From: Persicimonas caeni
GTDB taxonomy: Bacteria; Myxococcota_A; Bradymonadia; Bradymonadales; Bradymonadaceae
Assembly: GCF_006517175.1 (NCBI RefSeq)
Contig: NZ_CP041186.1
Span: 7,157,074-7,221,073 of the forward strand
DNA length: 64,000 bases
Direction: 5' to 3'
The notes below the pieces were generated by a model. The model saw nothing but the letters and a program-made list of their open reading frames with translations. It made no database searches and was not told the DNA's origin. Below are positions 1-7,869 of the stretch, piece after piece (the first letter of the stretch is position 1; every line of letters begins with the position of its first letter). A program made the translations under genes and the position numbers.

Positions 1-129
1 GTCGACGGGGCGTTTGGGTGGCTCGAGGCCAACGAGTCGGCCCTGCAGCAGACCGTCGAGGATCTGATCGCCGAAGAGCGCGAGAAGCGCGAAGCGATTA
101 TCGCCGAGTTGATGAACAAAAAAGAGTAG
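1..129 (+). CDS. C-terminal end of an unidentified protein (truncated by window edge)
   Basis: Reading frame 1 is open from the first base to a TAG at 127-129 and gives 42 residues. The visible part is strongly charged and looks like one long amphipathic helix rich in Glu, Lys and Arg (ends EEREKREAIIAELMNKKE). There is too little sequence to assign a family. It lies 45 bp upstream of the kinase gene on the same strand and could share its transcript. The start and body of the gene are outside the window. Confidence 0.6.
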   Translation, partial: VDGAFGWLEANESALQQTVEDLIAEEREKREAIIAELMNKKE

Positions 130-174
130 GGCGGCGCGCTGACCGCCAACCTCGCTTCGAGCCGGAAGCACTAC

Positions 175-3100
175 ATGAGTGACGAAGAGCATATCCCAGA
201 TCTGACCAACGGTATCCAGCCGGTGGCCCCCGACGAAGAGACCAACGAGAACACCGGGCGATCGGTCTCGTTGTCGGCTTCGCAGGCTGCTCCGAGCGGC
301 ACCGGTACCGCCCCGCCGCAATCGACGCCGAAGAAGAAAAAGTCGGACGACCCCTTTATCGGTCGGCGGCTCAAGGGGACTTACGAGCTCGAAAAGAAGG
401 TCGGCGAAGGCGGCATGGGTAACGTCTACGTGGCGACCCAGTACCCGCTCGAGCGTGAGGTCGCCGTCAAAATCCTCAAGCTCAGCGACAGCAACCCGGA
501 GGGCGAGCACTACTTCATGCGGGAGGTGAAGGCGATCAATATGCTTCGCCACCCGAACATCATCAACGTCGTCGACTTCGGCAAAGATGAGCAGACCGGG
601 ACGCTGTTCCTGGTCATGGAGTTCCTGCCCGGGCAGACGCTCAAGCGGATCATCAAAAAGGAGTTTCCGCTCGACCCGGTCCGCATCTGTCAGATCGGCA
701 TTCAGACGCTCAATGCGCTCGAATCGGCTCACGAAGCGGGCATTGTCCACTGTGACCTCAAGCCGGCCAACATCATGGTCGAGCGCGTCGCCGGACAGAA
801 TGATTTCATCAAGGTCCTCGACTTCGGTATTGCCAAGGTCAAAGAGCCGGGGATGGAGGTCGGGCCGTATACCCAGCAAGGCAACATCGTCGGCACGTTC
901 GACTACATGAGCCCCGAGCAGATCATGCGCAAAGATCTGGACGGGCGAAGTGACCTGTGGTCGCTGGGCGTCATCCTCTACGAGATGCTCACCCGCAAGC
1001 GGATCTTCCACGACAAAGACGCCGTCAGCATCATCGGCCGGGTCATGCAGATGCCGCTGCAGCCACCGTCGAGCCACGTCGACGGGGTGCCCAAGATCCT
1101 CGACCAGATCGTCATGAAGGCGATGGAGCGCAACCTCAACGAGCGCTTCAAGTCGGCCGACCACATGCGCAAGGCGCTGCAAAAAGCGGCGCGCCAGCTC
1201 GAGGAGCACGGGCCCGCCGGCGGCGGGTTCGACCTGTACGACGACACTGGCAACACGGGCGCGGGCACCGGCTCGCTGGCTGATAGCGGGCTGGTGCAGG
1301 GCCAGTCGGGTAACCTGCAGTCCTCGCAGATGCTGTCGCGCTCGGGCACGATGAACCGCACCGGTCATACGGGACCGGCCGACACCGGCGAGACAAGCGC
1401 CACGAGCGCCAGCGCGCTCTTTACTCGCTCGGGAAGCTTCGGCTCGGACACTGGCCGCATGGGCACGAGTGTGGCGGCGGGGACCTCGGTGCTCGACCAG
1501 ACCTTCAGCGTCGAAGAGCTCAAGGGAAGCCTGCTCGGCGAGAAGCGTAAGGTCGCCGTGCTCGCCCTCAAGCAACGCTCGAAGAAACGCGAAGGGGTCG
1601 ACGCTGAAGAGCTCGCCCGTCGAAGCCGCCAGGAGGCCGCCGTCGTCAAAGAAGTCGTCGACCATTTCGACGGCGAGATCGACAGCTTCTTGGGCGGTAC
1701 GTTCACGATTTTGTTCGGTGCGCGTCGTGCGCGTGTCGGCGACAACGTGCGCGCCTTGGAATGTGCCGTCGAAATCCAGAAGCGGCTCCGCGAGCTGCCT
1801 CACGGCGCCGAGCATATCGGCATCGGCCTGGTCTACGGGGACGTCTCCATCTCGAAGGCCAAAGATGGAAATGCCTACGGCGACGCCATCGACCGCGCGA
1901 TCTCCATCGCAGGCAAGTCGACGCAAGCGGCGGTCTACGCCGACGAATCGATCGCCGACGCCACGCGCTCGCAAGTCAAATTCGACGCGCCGCGAAATAT
2001 CGGGGGCAAAGAGGCCGCCGAGGTTCTCAAGATCACCAAGACCGCGGCGACCATGGAGGCCGAGGATGAAGAGCTCGATGATCTCGACATCTACGTGCCT
2101 CGCCCGGGAGTCTACGACCAGCTTTCGCGCCGGGCGGCCGACGTCAAAAACAAGGTCGGCGGCGGCGTAGCCATCTTGGGCGAGATGGGCGTCGGTAAGT
2201 CGAAGTTTATCGAGAAATATGTCGAGGCCCAGGGCGACGGCAAGTGGCAGGCCTTCATGGTCGGCGAGGACGAATCGCAGCGCCAGCAAGCCCTGGCGCC
2301 GGTGCGTGTCTGGATCCGAAAGATCGCCGAGACCTACCGCGACCCATCGCGTTTGGTGCGCAAGGCCTGCGAGAGCATCGGCCTGACCCAGCACGTCGAT
2401 GATGTGGTGGCGCTGTATCTCGAGAAAGACTTGAGCGGCCGTGAAATCACCGTGCCGTGGCACTCGCAGCAGGAGTTCTCGCACTTTACCGCTGCGCTGC
2501 TGCATAAAATGGTGCGCTTTGCCCTCAAGAAGGGGCCGGTGATTCTGGCTATCGACGACGTGCCGGTCGACGACGAGCCGACCGTCGAGTTTTTGGACGG
2601 GCTGATCTCGCGCATCCAGAAGATGCCGGTGATGGTGCTGGTGACGCGGCGGATCCACGCCTCGATTCGCGATCACGGACTTCCGGGGAACTTCGAGGTC
2701 TTGCAGCTCGGCGGTTTTACCGAGAGCGAGTCGAAGCAGTTCATCTCTCAGCTCTTGGGTCACACCCCGCCGATGCGCATGGTCCAGCAGCTCCATATGC
2801 GATCGAGCGGAAACCCGGTCTTCCTCAAGGAGCTCGTGCGCTCCATTCGGCGCAATTCGGGCCCCGAGGGCCTGATGGATATCGACGGACTCGACCAGGC
2901 CGGCGTGCCGCTGAGCCTGCACGAGCTTTTGGCCGAGCGAGTCGATAATCTGACCGACGAGTTACGCGACCTGTTGCGTTTGGCCTCGGTTCTGGGCGAG
3001 AGCTTCCGCGAGGAGTGGTTCTTCCAGATCACGCCGTCGCACCTCAATCCGCGACAAAACCTCGAGGAGCTCGTTGCGCATAATATGCTTTCGGCGCGCT

Positions 3101-4227
3101 ACGACTCGGTGGGCCGCATCAATTTGGCGTTCAACCCGCGCGCTCTGCGCAAGATCGTCTACGATCGGCTGCCCGACGAGACGCGCATCGAGATTCACTC
3201 GCGTGTCATCGAGTTTTTGGAGAGTGCCCCCGAAGTGGCCGCGGTCGACCCCATTGAAGTGCCGCTGATGCTCGCCTTCCACTATCGCTCGGTCGAAGGC
3301 CTCGAAGGCGCGGCCTACTACCTGCGTCAGGGCGGCGAGATGCTGCTCGACTTTTACGATTACGCCGGCGCGATCGAGCACTTTGAAGAGGCGATTGATC
3401 TGCTCGACGAGTCCGGGACTGCGGCGACCGCCGAGGTGCGCGTCAAAGTGCAGACCCAGCTTCTGGTCGCGCTGCGCGAGTCGGGGCGCATCGAAGACGC
3501 CCAGCGCATGATCGAGGATCTTCCCGAGCTCGAGCATTTGCCCGAGGAATGCCACGACGACTTGCTCTACGAGATCGGCATGACCGGGCTCGAAGCGGGC
3601 AGCATCGACAAGAGCATCCACGCGCTGCAACGCCTCAACGAGCGCGCCGTCGAGAAGGGGGATCTGAAGTCCGAGGTCAAGGCGCTCTTGGCTATCGCTC
3701 AGGTCTTCGAGAAGCAGAACCAGCTCGGCCAAGCCGCCGACGTGCTCATCCAGGTGCCTCAAAAGGTCGAGCAGATCGGTCAACTCGACTTGAGCGACCC
3801 GGACGATCGCAAGCTGTTTTGGACCGCCTACAATCAATTGGGCACGTTGTTCATTCGCCAAAAGAACTTCCAGAAGGCCCAGCAATTCCTCAACACCGCC
3901 TTGCAGCGGGCGCAGCAAATCGAAGACCACCGCGGCCTGGTCCGCGTACTGTCGAACCTGGGCGCGCTGTGCCTGAGCATGCGTGACGTCAAACGTGCGG
4001 AAAACTACTTCGATAACGCCCGCAAGGCGGCCGAAGGTGTCGGCGATCTGCTCAACCAGAGCCGAATCTTGACCAACCAGGGCATCACCTCGATGCAGAC
4101 CAACCAGCTCGAAAAGAGCAAAAAGTACTTCAAAAAGGCCCGCTCCATCGCCGAGGAGATCGGCTGGTACGAAGGCCTGGCCGAACTCTCCATCCACATC
4201 AAGCGCCTCAAGCAGGCGCTCGGCTAA
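175..4227 (+). CDS. Ser/Thr protein kinase fused to a degenerate cyclase-like domain, an AAA/STAND ATPase and TPRs
   Basis: This 1350-residue cytosolic signalling protein starts at ATG 175. After a disordered N-terminus it has a eukaryotic-type kinase domain (about 65-340): glycine loop 77-82 (GEGGMG), catalytic Lys100, catalytic loop HCDLKPAN with Asp194, DFG at 216-218 and SPE at 246-248. The usual HRD Arg is Cys193, so activation may not depend on activation-loop phosphorylation. A Ser/Gly/Thr-rich linker follows. Residues about 455-625 resemble a class III nucleotide cyclase fold, but the usual metal Asp positions look absent, so this domain is probably regulatory. An ATPase domain follows, with Walker A GEMGVGKS at 669-676 and Walker B ILAIDD at about 790-795. 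The C-terminal third (about 1030-1350) is TPR-like. The order kinase, cyclase-like, ATPase, TPR is typical of large myxobacterial regulators. The substrate is unknown. No transmembrane helix is evident. Confidence 0.92.
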   Translation: MSDEEHIPDLTNGIQPVAPDEETNENTGRSVSLSASQAAPSGTGTAPPQSTPKKKKSDDPFIGRRLKGTYELEKKVGEGGMGNVYVATQYPLEREVAVKILKLSDSNPEGEHYFMREVKAINMLRHPNIINVVDFGKDEQTGTLFLVMEFLPGQTLKRIIKKEFPLDPVRICQIGIQTLNALESAHEAGIVHCDLKPANIMVERVAGQNDFIKVLDFGIAKVKEPGMEVGPYTQQGNIVGTFDYMSPEQIMRKDLDGRSDLWSLGVILYEMLTRKRIFHDKDAVSIIGRVMQMPLQPPSSHVDGVPKILDQIVMKAMERNLNERFKSADHMRKALQKAARQLEEHGPAGGGFDLYDDTGNTGAGTGSLADSGLVQGQSGNLQSSQMLSRSGTMNRTGHTGPADTGETSATSASALFTRSGSFGSDTGRMGTSVAAGTSVLDQTFSVEELKGSLLGEKRKVAVLALKQRSKKREGVDAEELARRSRQEAAVVKEVVDHFDGEIDSFLGGTFTILFGARRARVGDNVRALECAVEIQKRLRELPHGAEHIGIGLVYGDVSISKAKDGNAYGDAIDRAISIAGKSTQAAVYADESIADATRSQVKFDAPRNIGGKEAAEVLKITKTAATMEAEDEELDDLDIYVPRPGVYDQLSRRAADVKNKVGGGVAILGEMGVGKSKFIEKYVEAQGDGKWQAFMVGEDESQRQQALAPVRVWIRKIAETYRDPSRLVRKACESIGLTQHVDDVVALYLEKDLSGREITVPWHSQQEFSHFTAALLHKMVRFALKKGPVILAIDDVPVDDEPTVEFLDGLISRIQKMPVMVLVTRRIHASIRDHGLPGNFEVLQLGGFTESESKQFISQLLGHTPPMRMVQQLHMRSSGNPVFLKELVRSIRRNSGPEGLMDIDGLDQAGVPLSLHELLAERVDNLTDELRDLLRLASVLGESFREEWFFQITPSHLNPRQNLEELVAHNMLSARYDSVGRINLAFNPRALRKIVYDRLPDETRIEIHSRVIEFLESAPEVAAVDPIEVPLMLAFHYRSVEGLEGAAYYLRQGGEMLLDFYDYAGAIEHFEEAIDLLDESGTAATAEVRVKVQTQLLVALRESGRIEDAQRMIEDLPELEHLPEECHDDLLYEIGMTGLEAGSIDKSIHALQRLNERAVEKGDLKSEVKALLAIAQVFEKQNQLGQAADVLIQVPQKVEQIGQLDLSDPDDRKLFWTAYNQLGTLFIRQKNFQKAQQFLNTALQRAQQIEDHRGLVRVLSNLGALCLSMRDVKRAENYFDNARKAAEGVGDLLNQSRILTNQGITSMQTNQLEKSKKYFKKARSIAEEIGWYEGLAELSIHIKRLKQALG

Positions 4228-4284
4228 ACCCCAGCCTGGGCGCGCCACAACGCGCCAGCGTCCTCCCACTCCCGAGTTGCCAAC

Positions 4285-4316
4285 ACGGGCACGTGCTTAG
4301 CTTCGAGCGTGCCCGT
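4285..4316 (+). terminator. Hairpin downstream of the kinase gene, possible terminator
   Basis: A perfect 9-bp stem (ACGGGCACG at 4285-4293 with CGTGCCCGT at 4308-4316) lies 57 bp after the kinase stop codon. No T-run follows, so intrinsic termination is uncertain. A second perfect 8-bp hairpin with a 3-nt loop (4407-4425) sits just before the ribosome binding site of the next gene and is followed only by GGTTTC. Either may separate the kinase transcript from the glycosyltransferase gene. Confidence 0.35.
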
Positions 4317-4452
4317 CCCTCGAGCGACTGGCACGAGGTGCCGCCTGAACAGAGCCCTTTCGACGGGTTCACGGCGGCGTTTCGTCTACACATCCAAGAG
4401 CCGCACTGCCGACGCTGCGTCGGCACGGTTTCATTATAGATTGGAGGACCTT

Positions 4453-5592
4453 ATGGCCTCGAAGCTTCGCATCGCACTGGTCTCACCCTTGGCCGAGAGC
4501 GTACCGCCCAACATGTACGGAGGCACCGAACGGGTGGTCTCGTATCTAGCCGAGGAATTGGTGGGGCAGGGCCACGACGTCACCCTCTTTGCGAGCGGGG
4601 ACTCCGAGACGAGCGCCGAGCTGGTCGATTGCTGCCCCAAAGCGCTGCGCACCGATCCCGACTGCCAGGACCCGCTGGTCTGGCACATGATGATGCTCGA
4701 GAAGGTCTATGGGCGCATCGATGACTTCGATATCGTGCACAACCACGTGCACTACCTTCCTTATTCGGCGATGCGCCGGATGCACAAGCCGATCGTATCG
4801 ACGATGCACGGGCGCATGGACCTGCCCGAGTACGGCCCGCTGTACAACGAATTCAACGACATGCCGCTGGTGTCGATCTCGTACAATCAGCGCCGCCCGC
4901 TGCCCCAGGCCAATTGGGTCCAAACGATCTACCACGGCTTACCGATCGACCTGTACGACTACGACCCGCTGGGCGGCGATTACTTGGCGTTTGTCGGTCG
5001 TGTGTCGCCCGAGAAAGGCTTGGCCGACGCCATCGAGGTGGCCAAGCAGACCGGAATGCCTCTCAAGATCGCCGCCAAGGTCGACGAGGCCGACCGCGCC
5101 TTCTTCGAGAGTCACATCGAGCCCAAGGTTGACGGCGACCTCATCGAGTTCGTCGGCGAGATCGGCGAAGATGAAAAGCGCGAGTTCTTGGGCAACGCCG
5201 CCGCGTTCATCTTCATGATCGATTGGCCCGAGCCGTTCGGACTGGCAATGATCGAGGCGATGGCCTGCGGCACCCCGGTGATCGCCCGACGCCGGGGCTC
5301 CATCCCCGAGGTGGTCGACCATGGCGTCTCCGGTTTTGTGTGCGACGGCGTCGACGACGCCATCGAGGCGGTCGAGCGTCTCGATACCCTCCAGCGCGGC
5401 ACGGTGCGCGAGACCTTCGAGCGGCGCTTCTCGGCCCCGCGCATGGCTCGCGATTACGTGACCTGTTACCGCGAAGTGATGCTCAGCTACCACTCGGCGG
5501 CGCTGACCGGGGCGAGGATGCCCAGGCCGCGGGTACGCAGACAGTCGGGCGACGGCGCCTCGCCCTCCGAGCGCAGCGATCTGTTCCGCTGA
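4453..5592 (+). CDS. GT4-family glycosyltransferase (GT-B fold)
   Basis: The preferred start is ATG 4453, because GGAGG at 4443-4447 is a good ribosome binding site and the protein then begins with the Rossmann strand MASKLRIALVSPLAES. A longer reading from 4309 has no family-like N-terminus. The 379-residue product has the GT4 acceptor-side signature PPNMYGGTERVVSYLAEEL near the N-terminus. The donor-side E-x7-E motif is EPFGLAMIEAMACGTPV, followed by PEVVDHGVSGF. Such enzymes transfer a sugar from a nucleotide-sugar donor in the cytosol. The next gene, 61 bp downstream, is a glycogen-debranching-type glucosidase, so a role in storage polysaccharide or a compatible glucoside is plausible. 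Neither donor nor acceptor can be read from the sequence. Confidence 0.88.
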   Translation: MASKLRIALVSPLAESVPPNMYGGTERVVSYLAEELVGQGHDVTLFASGDSETSAELVDCCPKALRTDPDCQDPLVWHMMMLEKVYGRIDDFDIVHNHVHYLPYSAMRRMHKPIVSTMHGRMDLPEYGPLYNEFNDMPLVSISYNQRRPLPQANWVQTIYHGLPIDLYDYDPLGGDYLAFVGRVSPEKGLADAIEVAKQTGMPLKIAAKVDEADRAFFESHIEPKVDGDLIEFVGEIGEDEKREFLGNAAAFIFMIDWPEPFGLAMIEAMACGTPVIARRRGSIPEVVDHGVSGFVCDGVDDAIEAVERLDTLQRGTVRETFERRFSAPRMARDYVTCYREVMLSYHSAALTGARMPRPRVRRQSGDGASPSERSDLFR

Positions 5593-5653
5593 ATCACCGG
5601 TCCGATAACTCGACTCGAGTCGTTCATCGAAGTCCTACCAGAGGCCGTCGACG

Positions 5654-7822
5654 ATGAAGGAAAAAGATTTCCATATCCTGACGACCAATTTGTTGAACAC
5701 CGCGCGCACCCGGGTGCTCAAACACTCCAACCTGTTCGCGGTGTTCGACGAGGTCGGCGATATCATGTCTTGGGGCACCGGGGCGCACGGTCTCTACAAT
5801 GACGACATGCGTCACCTGTCCAAGCTCGAGCTGCGGTTGTGGGGGCAAAAGCCGATCCTGCTCAGCTCGACGATCAAAGAGGACAACGCGCTGCTGACCG
5901 CCGACTTGACCAACCCCGAGCTCACCGAGCCGGACGCGCGCGTGCCCTCGGACACCATCCATATCCATCGCAGCAAATTCGTGACGGCGGATACCTGTCA
6001 CGAGAAGATCAGGCTGCACAACTACAGTGACCAGCACATCTGCGTGCCGCTGTCGGTGCATTTTCTGGCCGACTTTGCCGACATGTTCGAGATCCGCGGC
6101 ACCGAACGGGAGGCGCGCGGTGAGGTGCTCGAGCCCGAGGTGAGCGACGTCGACGTGGTTTATGCTTATGACGGTCTCGACGACGTGCGGCGCCTGACGC
6201 GCGTGACGTTCGTGCAGCGCCCCACCGACCTCAATGAAGGGCACGCCTACTTCGAGTTCGAGATCGCCCCGCACCAGCGCACCGAGTTGACCTACTCGGT
6301 GCAGTGCGCGTCGCATCCGCAAGATGATGCCAGCCAGTTCTATTTTGCGCGGCCGGCCGGCTATCGGCAGGCGCACGCCGAGTTGACCAATCGACTCGAG
6401 GACGAGCGCGTCGAGCGGTGCCGGTTGGACACCTCCAACGCCTTCTTCAACCACCTGGTCACCCGTGCCGACGCCGATCTGCAGATGCTCATCACCCAGA
6501 CCGAGCACGGCGACTATCCCTACGCCGGAACCCCTTGGTTCAACACCATCTTCGGGCGCGACGGGCTGATCACGGCGTACCAGGTGCTCAACATCAACCC
6601 GCAGGTCGCCCGCGGCGTGCTCGGCTACTTGGCGGCCACGCAGGCCGACTTCTCGGACGCTGCGCGCGACGCCGAGCCGGGCAAGATCCTGCACGAGATC
6701 CGCCACGACGAGATGTCGAATACCGGCGAGGTGCCATTTCGCCACTACTACGGCAGCATCGACTCGACGCCGCTGTTCATCTCGCTGGCCGGCGCGTACT
6801 TGAGGCGCACCAACGACACCGAGTTCATCAAGGGGATCTGGCCGGCGATTCAAAACGGGATCGACTGGATCGACAACCACGGCGACCGCGATGGCGATGG
6901 CTACGTCGAGTATGGCCGTCGCACCGCCAAAGGTCTGCGGCAGCAGGGATGGAAGGATTCCGACGATTCGGTCTTCCACGCCGACGGTCGCCTGGCGGAC
7001 GCGCCCATCGCCCTGTGCGAGGTGCAGGGATATGTGTACGCCGCGCGTCGTGCAGCCGCGATCGTGGCGAGCACGCTGGGTGAGGACGCCTATGCCGAGC
7101 AGCAGCACCGCGAGGCGGAGGCGTTGCGCGAGCGCTTCCAGAAAGACTTCTGGGACGAAGAGCTCGAGACGTTCGTGCTCGCCCTCGACGGCGAGAAGAA
7201 CCCGTGTCGGGTGCGCTCCTCGAATGCCGGCCACTGCCTGTTGAGTGGCATCGCTTCGCCTCGGCAGGCCCAACTGATCGCGCGCCAGCTACTCAGCGAC
7301 GATTTCTACACCGGCTGGGGCATTCGCACGATCCCGTCGACCGAGGCACGCTACAACCCCATCTCGTATCACAACGGATCGGTGTGGCCGCACGATAACA
7401 CGATGATCGCCGCCGGCCTGGCTCGCTACGGGTTTAAAGCCGAGGCCGCGCGGGTGCTCGAGGGATTGTACGACGCGTCGCGTTACTTCGAGCTCAACCG
7501 CCTGCCCGAACTCTTCTGTGGCTTCGAGCGGCGCCCCAGCGAGGGCCCGACGCTGTATCCGGTGGCGTGTGCGCCGCAGGCGTGGGCCGCCGGCGGGGTC
7601 TCCTTGCTCATCGACTCGGTGCTGGGCCTCTTCATCGACGGGCGCGAGGGTCGCATCAAGCTGCACAACCCGCGGCTGCCGCCATTTTTGGAGACGCTTC
7701 GCATGCACCGCCTCAAGGTCGGCGACGCCGAGGTCGACTTGCTCTTCGAGCGCTACCAGGAGGACGTAGGCGTGCAGATTCTGCGACGACGTGGCAAAGT
7801 CGAAGTCATGGTGGTGAAGTAA
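5654..7822 (+). CDS. Amylo-alpha-1,6-glucosidase / glycogen debranching-type enzyme
   Basis: The 722-residue protein has a bacterial-type debranching N-terminal domain (about 15-270) marked by VFDEVGDIMSWGTGAHGLYN and NDDMRHLSKLEL. A C-terminal (alpha/alpha)6 glucosidase barrel follows, with conserved stretches PWFNTIFGRDGLITA, KILHEIRHDEMSNTGEVPF, YYGSIDSTPLFI and GWKDSDDSVFHADG. The acidic residues in the DSTPLFI and KDSDDS segments are where catalytic acids usually lie in this family. It would hydrolyse alpha-1,6 branches in the cytosol. It has no signal peptide. It follows the GT4 gene on the same strand and may be co-transcribed with it. The ribosome binding site is weak. Confidence 0.88.
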   Translation: MKEKDFHILTTNLLNTARTRVLKHSNLFAVFDEVGDIMSWGTGAHGLYNDDMRHLSKLELRLWGQKPILLSSTIKEDNALLTADLTNPELTEPDARVPSDTIHIHRSKFVTADTCHEKIRLHNYSDQHICVPLSVHFLADFADMFEIRGTEREARGEVLEPEVSDVDVVYAYDGLDDVRRLTRVTFVQRPTDLNEGHAYFEFEIAPHQRTELTYSVQCASHPQDDASQFYFARPAGYRQAHAELTNRLEDERVERCRLDTSNAFFNHLVTRADADLQMLITQTEHGDYPYAGTPWFNTIFGRDGLITAYQVLNINPQVARGVLGYLAATQADFSDAARDAEPGKILHEIRHDEMSNTGEVPFRHYYGSIDSTPLFISLAGAYLRRTNDTEFIKGIWPAIQNGIDWIDNHGDRDGDGYVEYGRRTAKGLRQQGWKDSDDSVFHADGRLADAPIALCEVQGYVYAARRAAAIVASTLGEDAYAEQQHREAEALRERFQKDFWDEELETFVLALDGEKNPCRVRSSNAGHCLLSGIASPRQAQLIARQLLSDDFYTGWGIRTIPSTEARYNPISYHNGSVWPHDNTMIAAGLARYGFKAEAARVLEGLYDASRYFELNRLPELFCGFERRPSEGPTLYPVACAPQAWAAGGVSLLIDSVLGLFIDGREGRIKLHNPRLPPFLETLRMHRLKVGDAEVDLLFERYQEDVGVQILRRRGKVEVMVVK

Positions 7823-7869
7823 GCTCCCGGGATGGGGAGCGTTCACGGGTGCTATGACTCGGATGGCCC

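Noticed and set aside
2962-4269. 435-residue open frame opposite the kinase gene
   Set aside because: It is the antisense shadow of a high-GC coding gene with clear domains on the plus strand. The same applies to the long minus frames at 5624-7273, 8290-9915 and 18430-21297.
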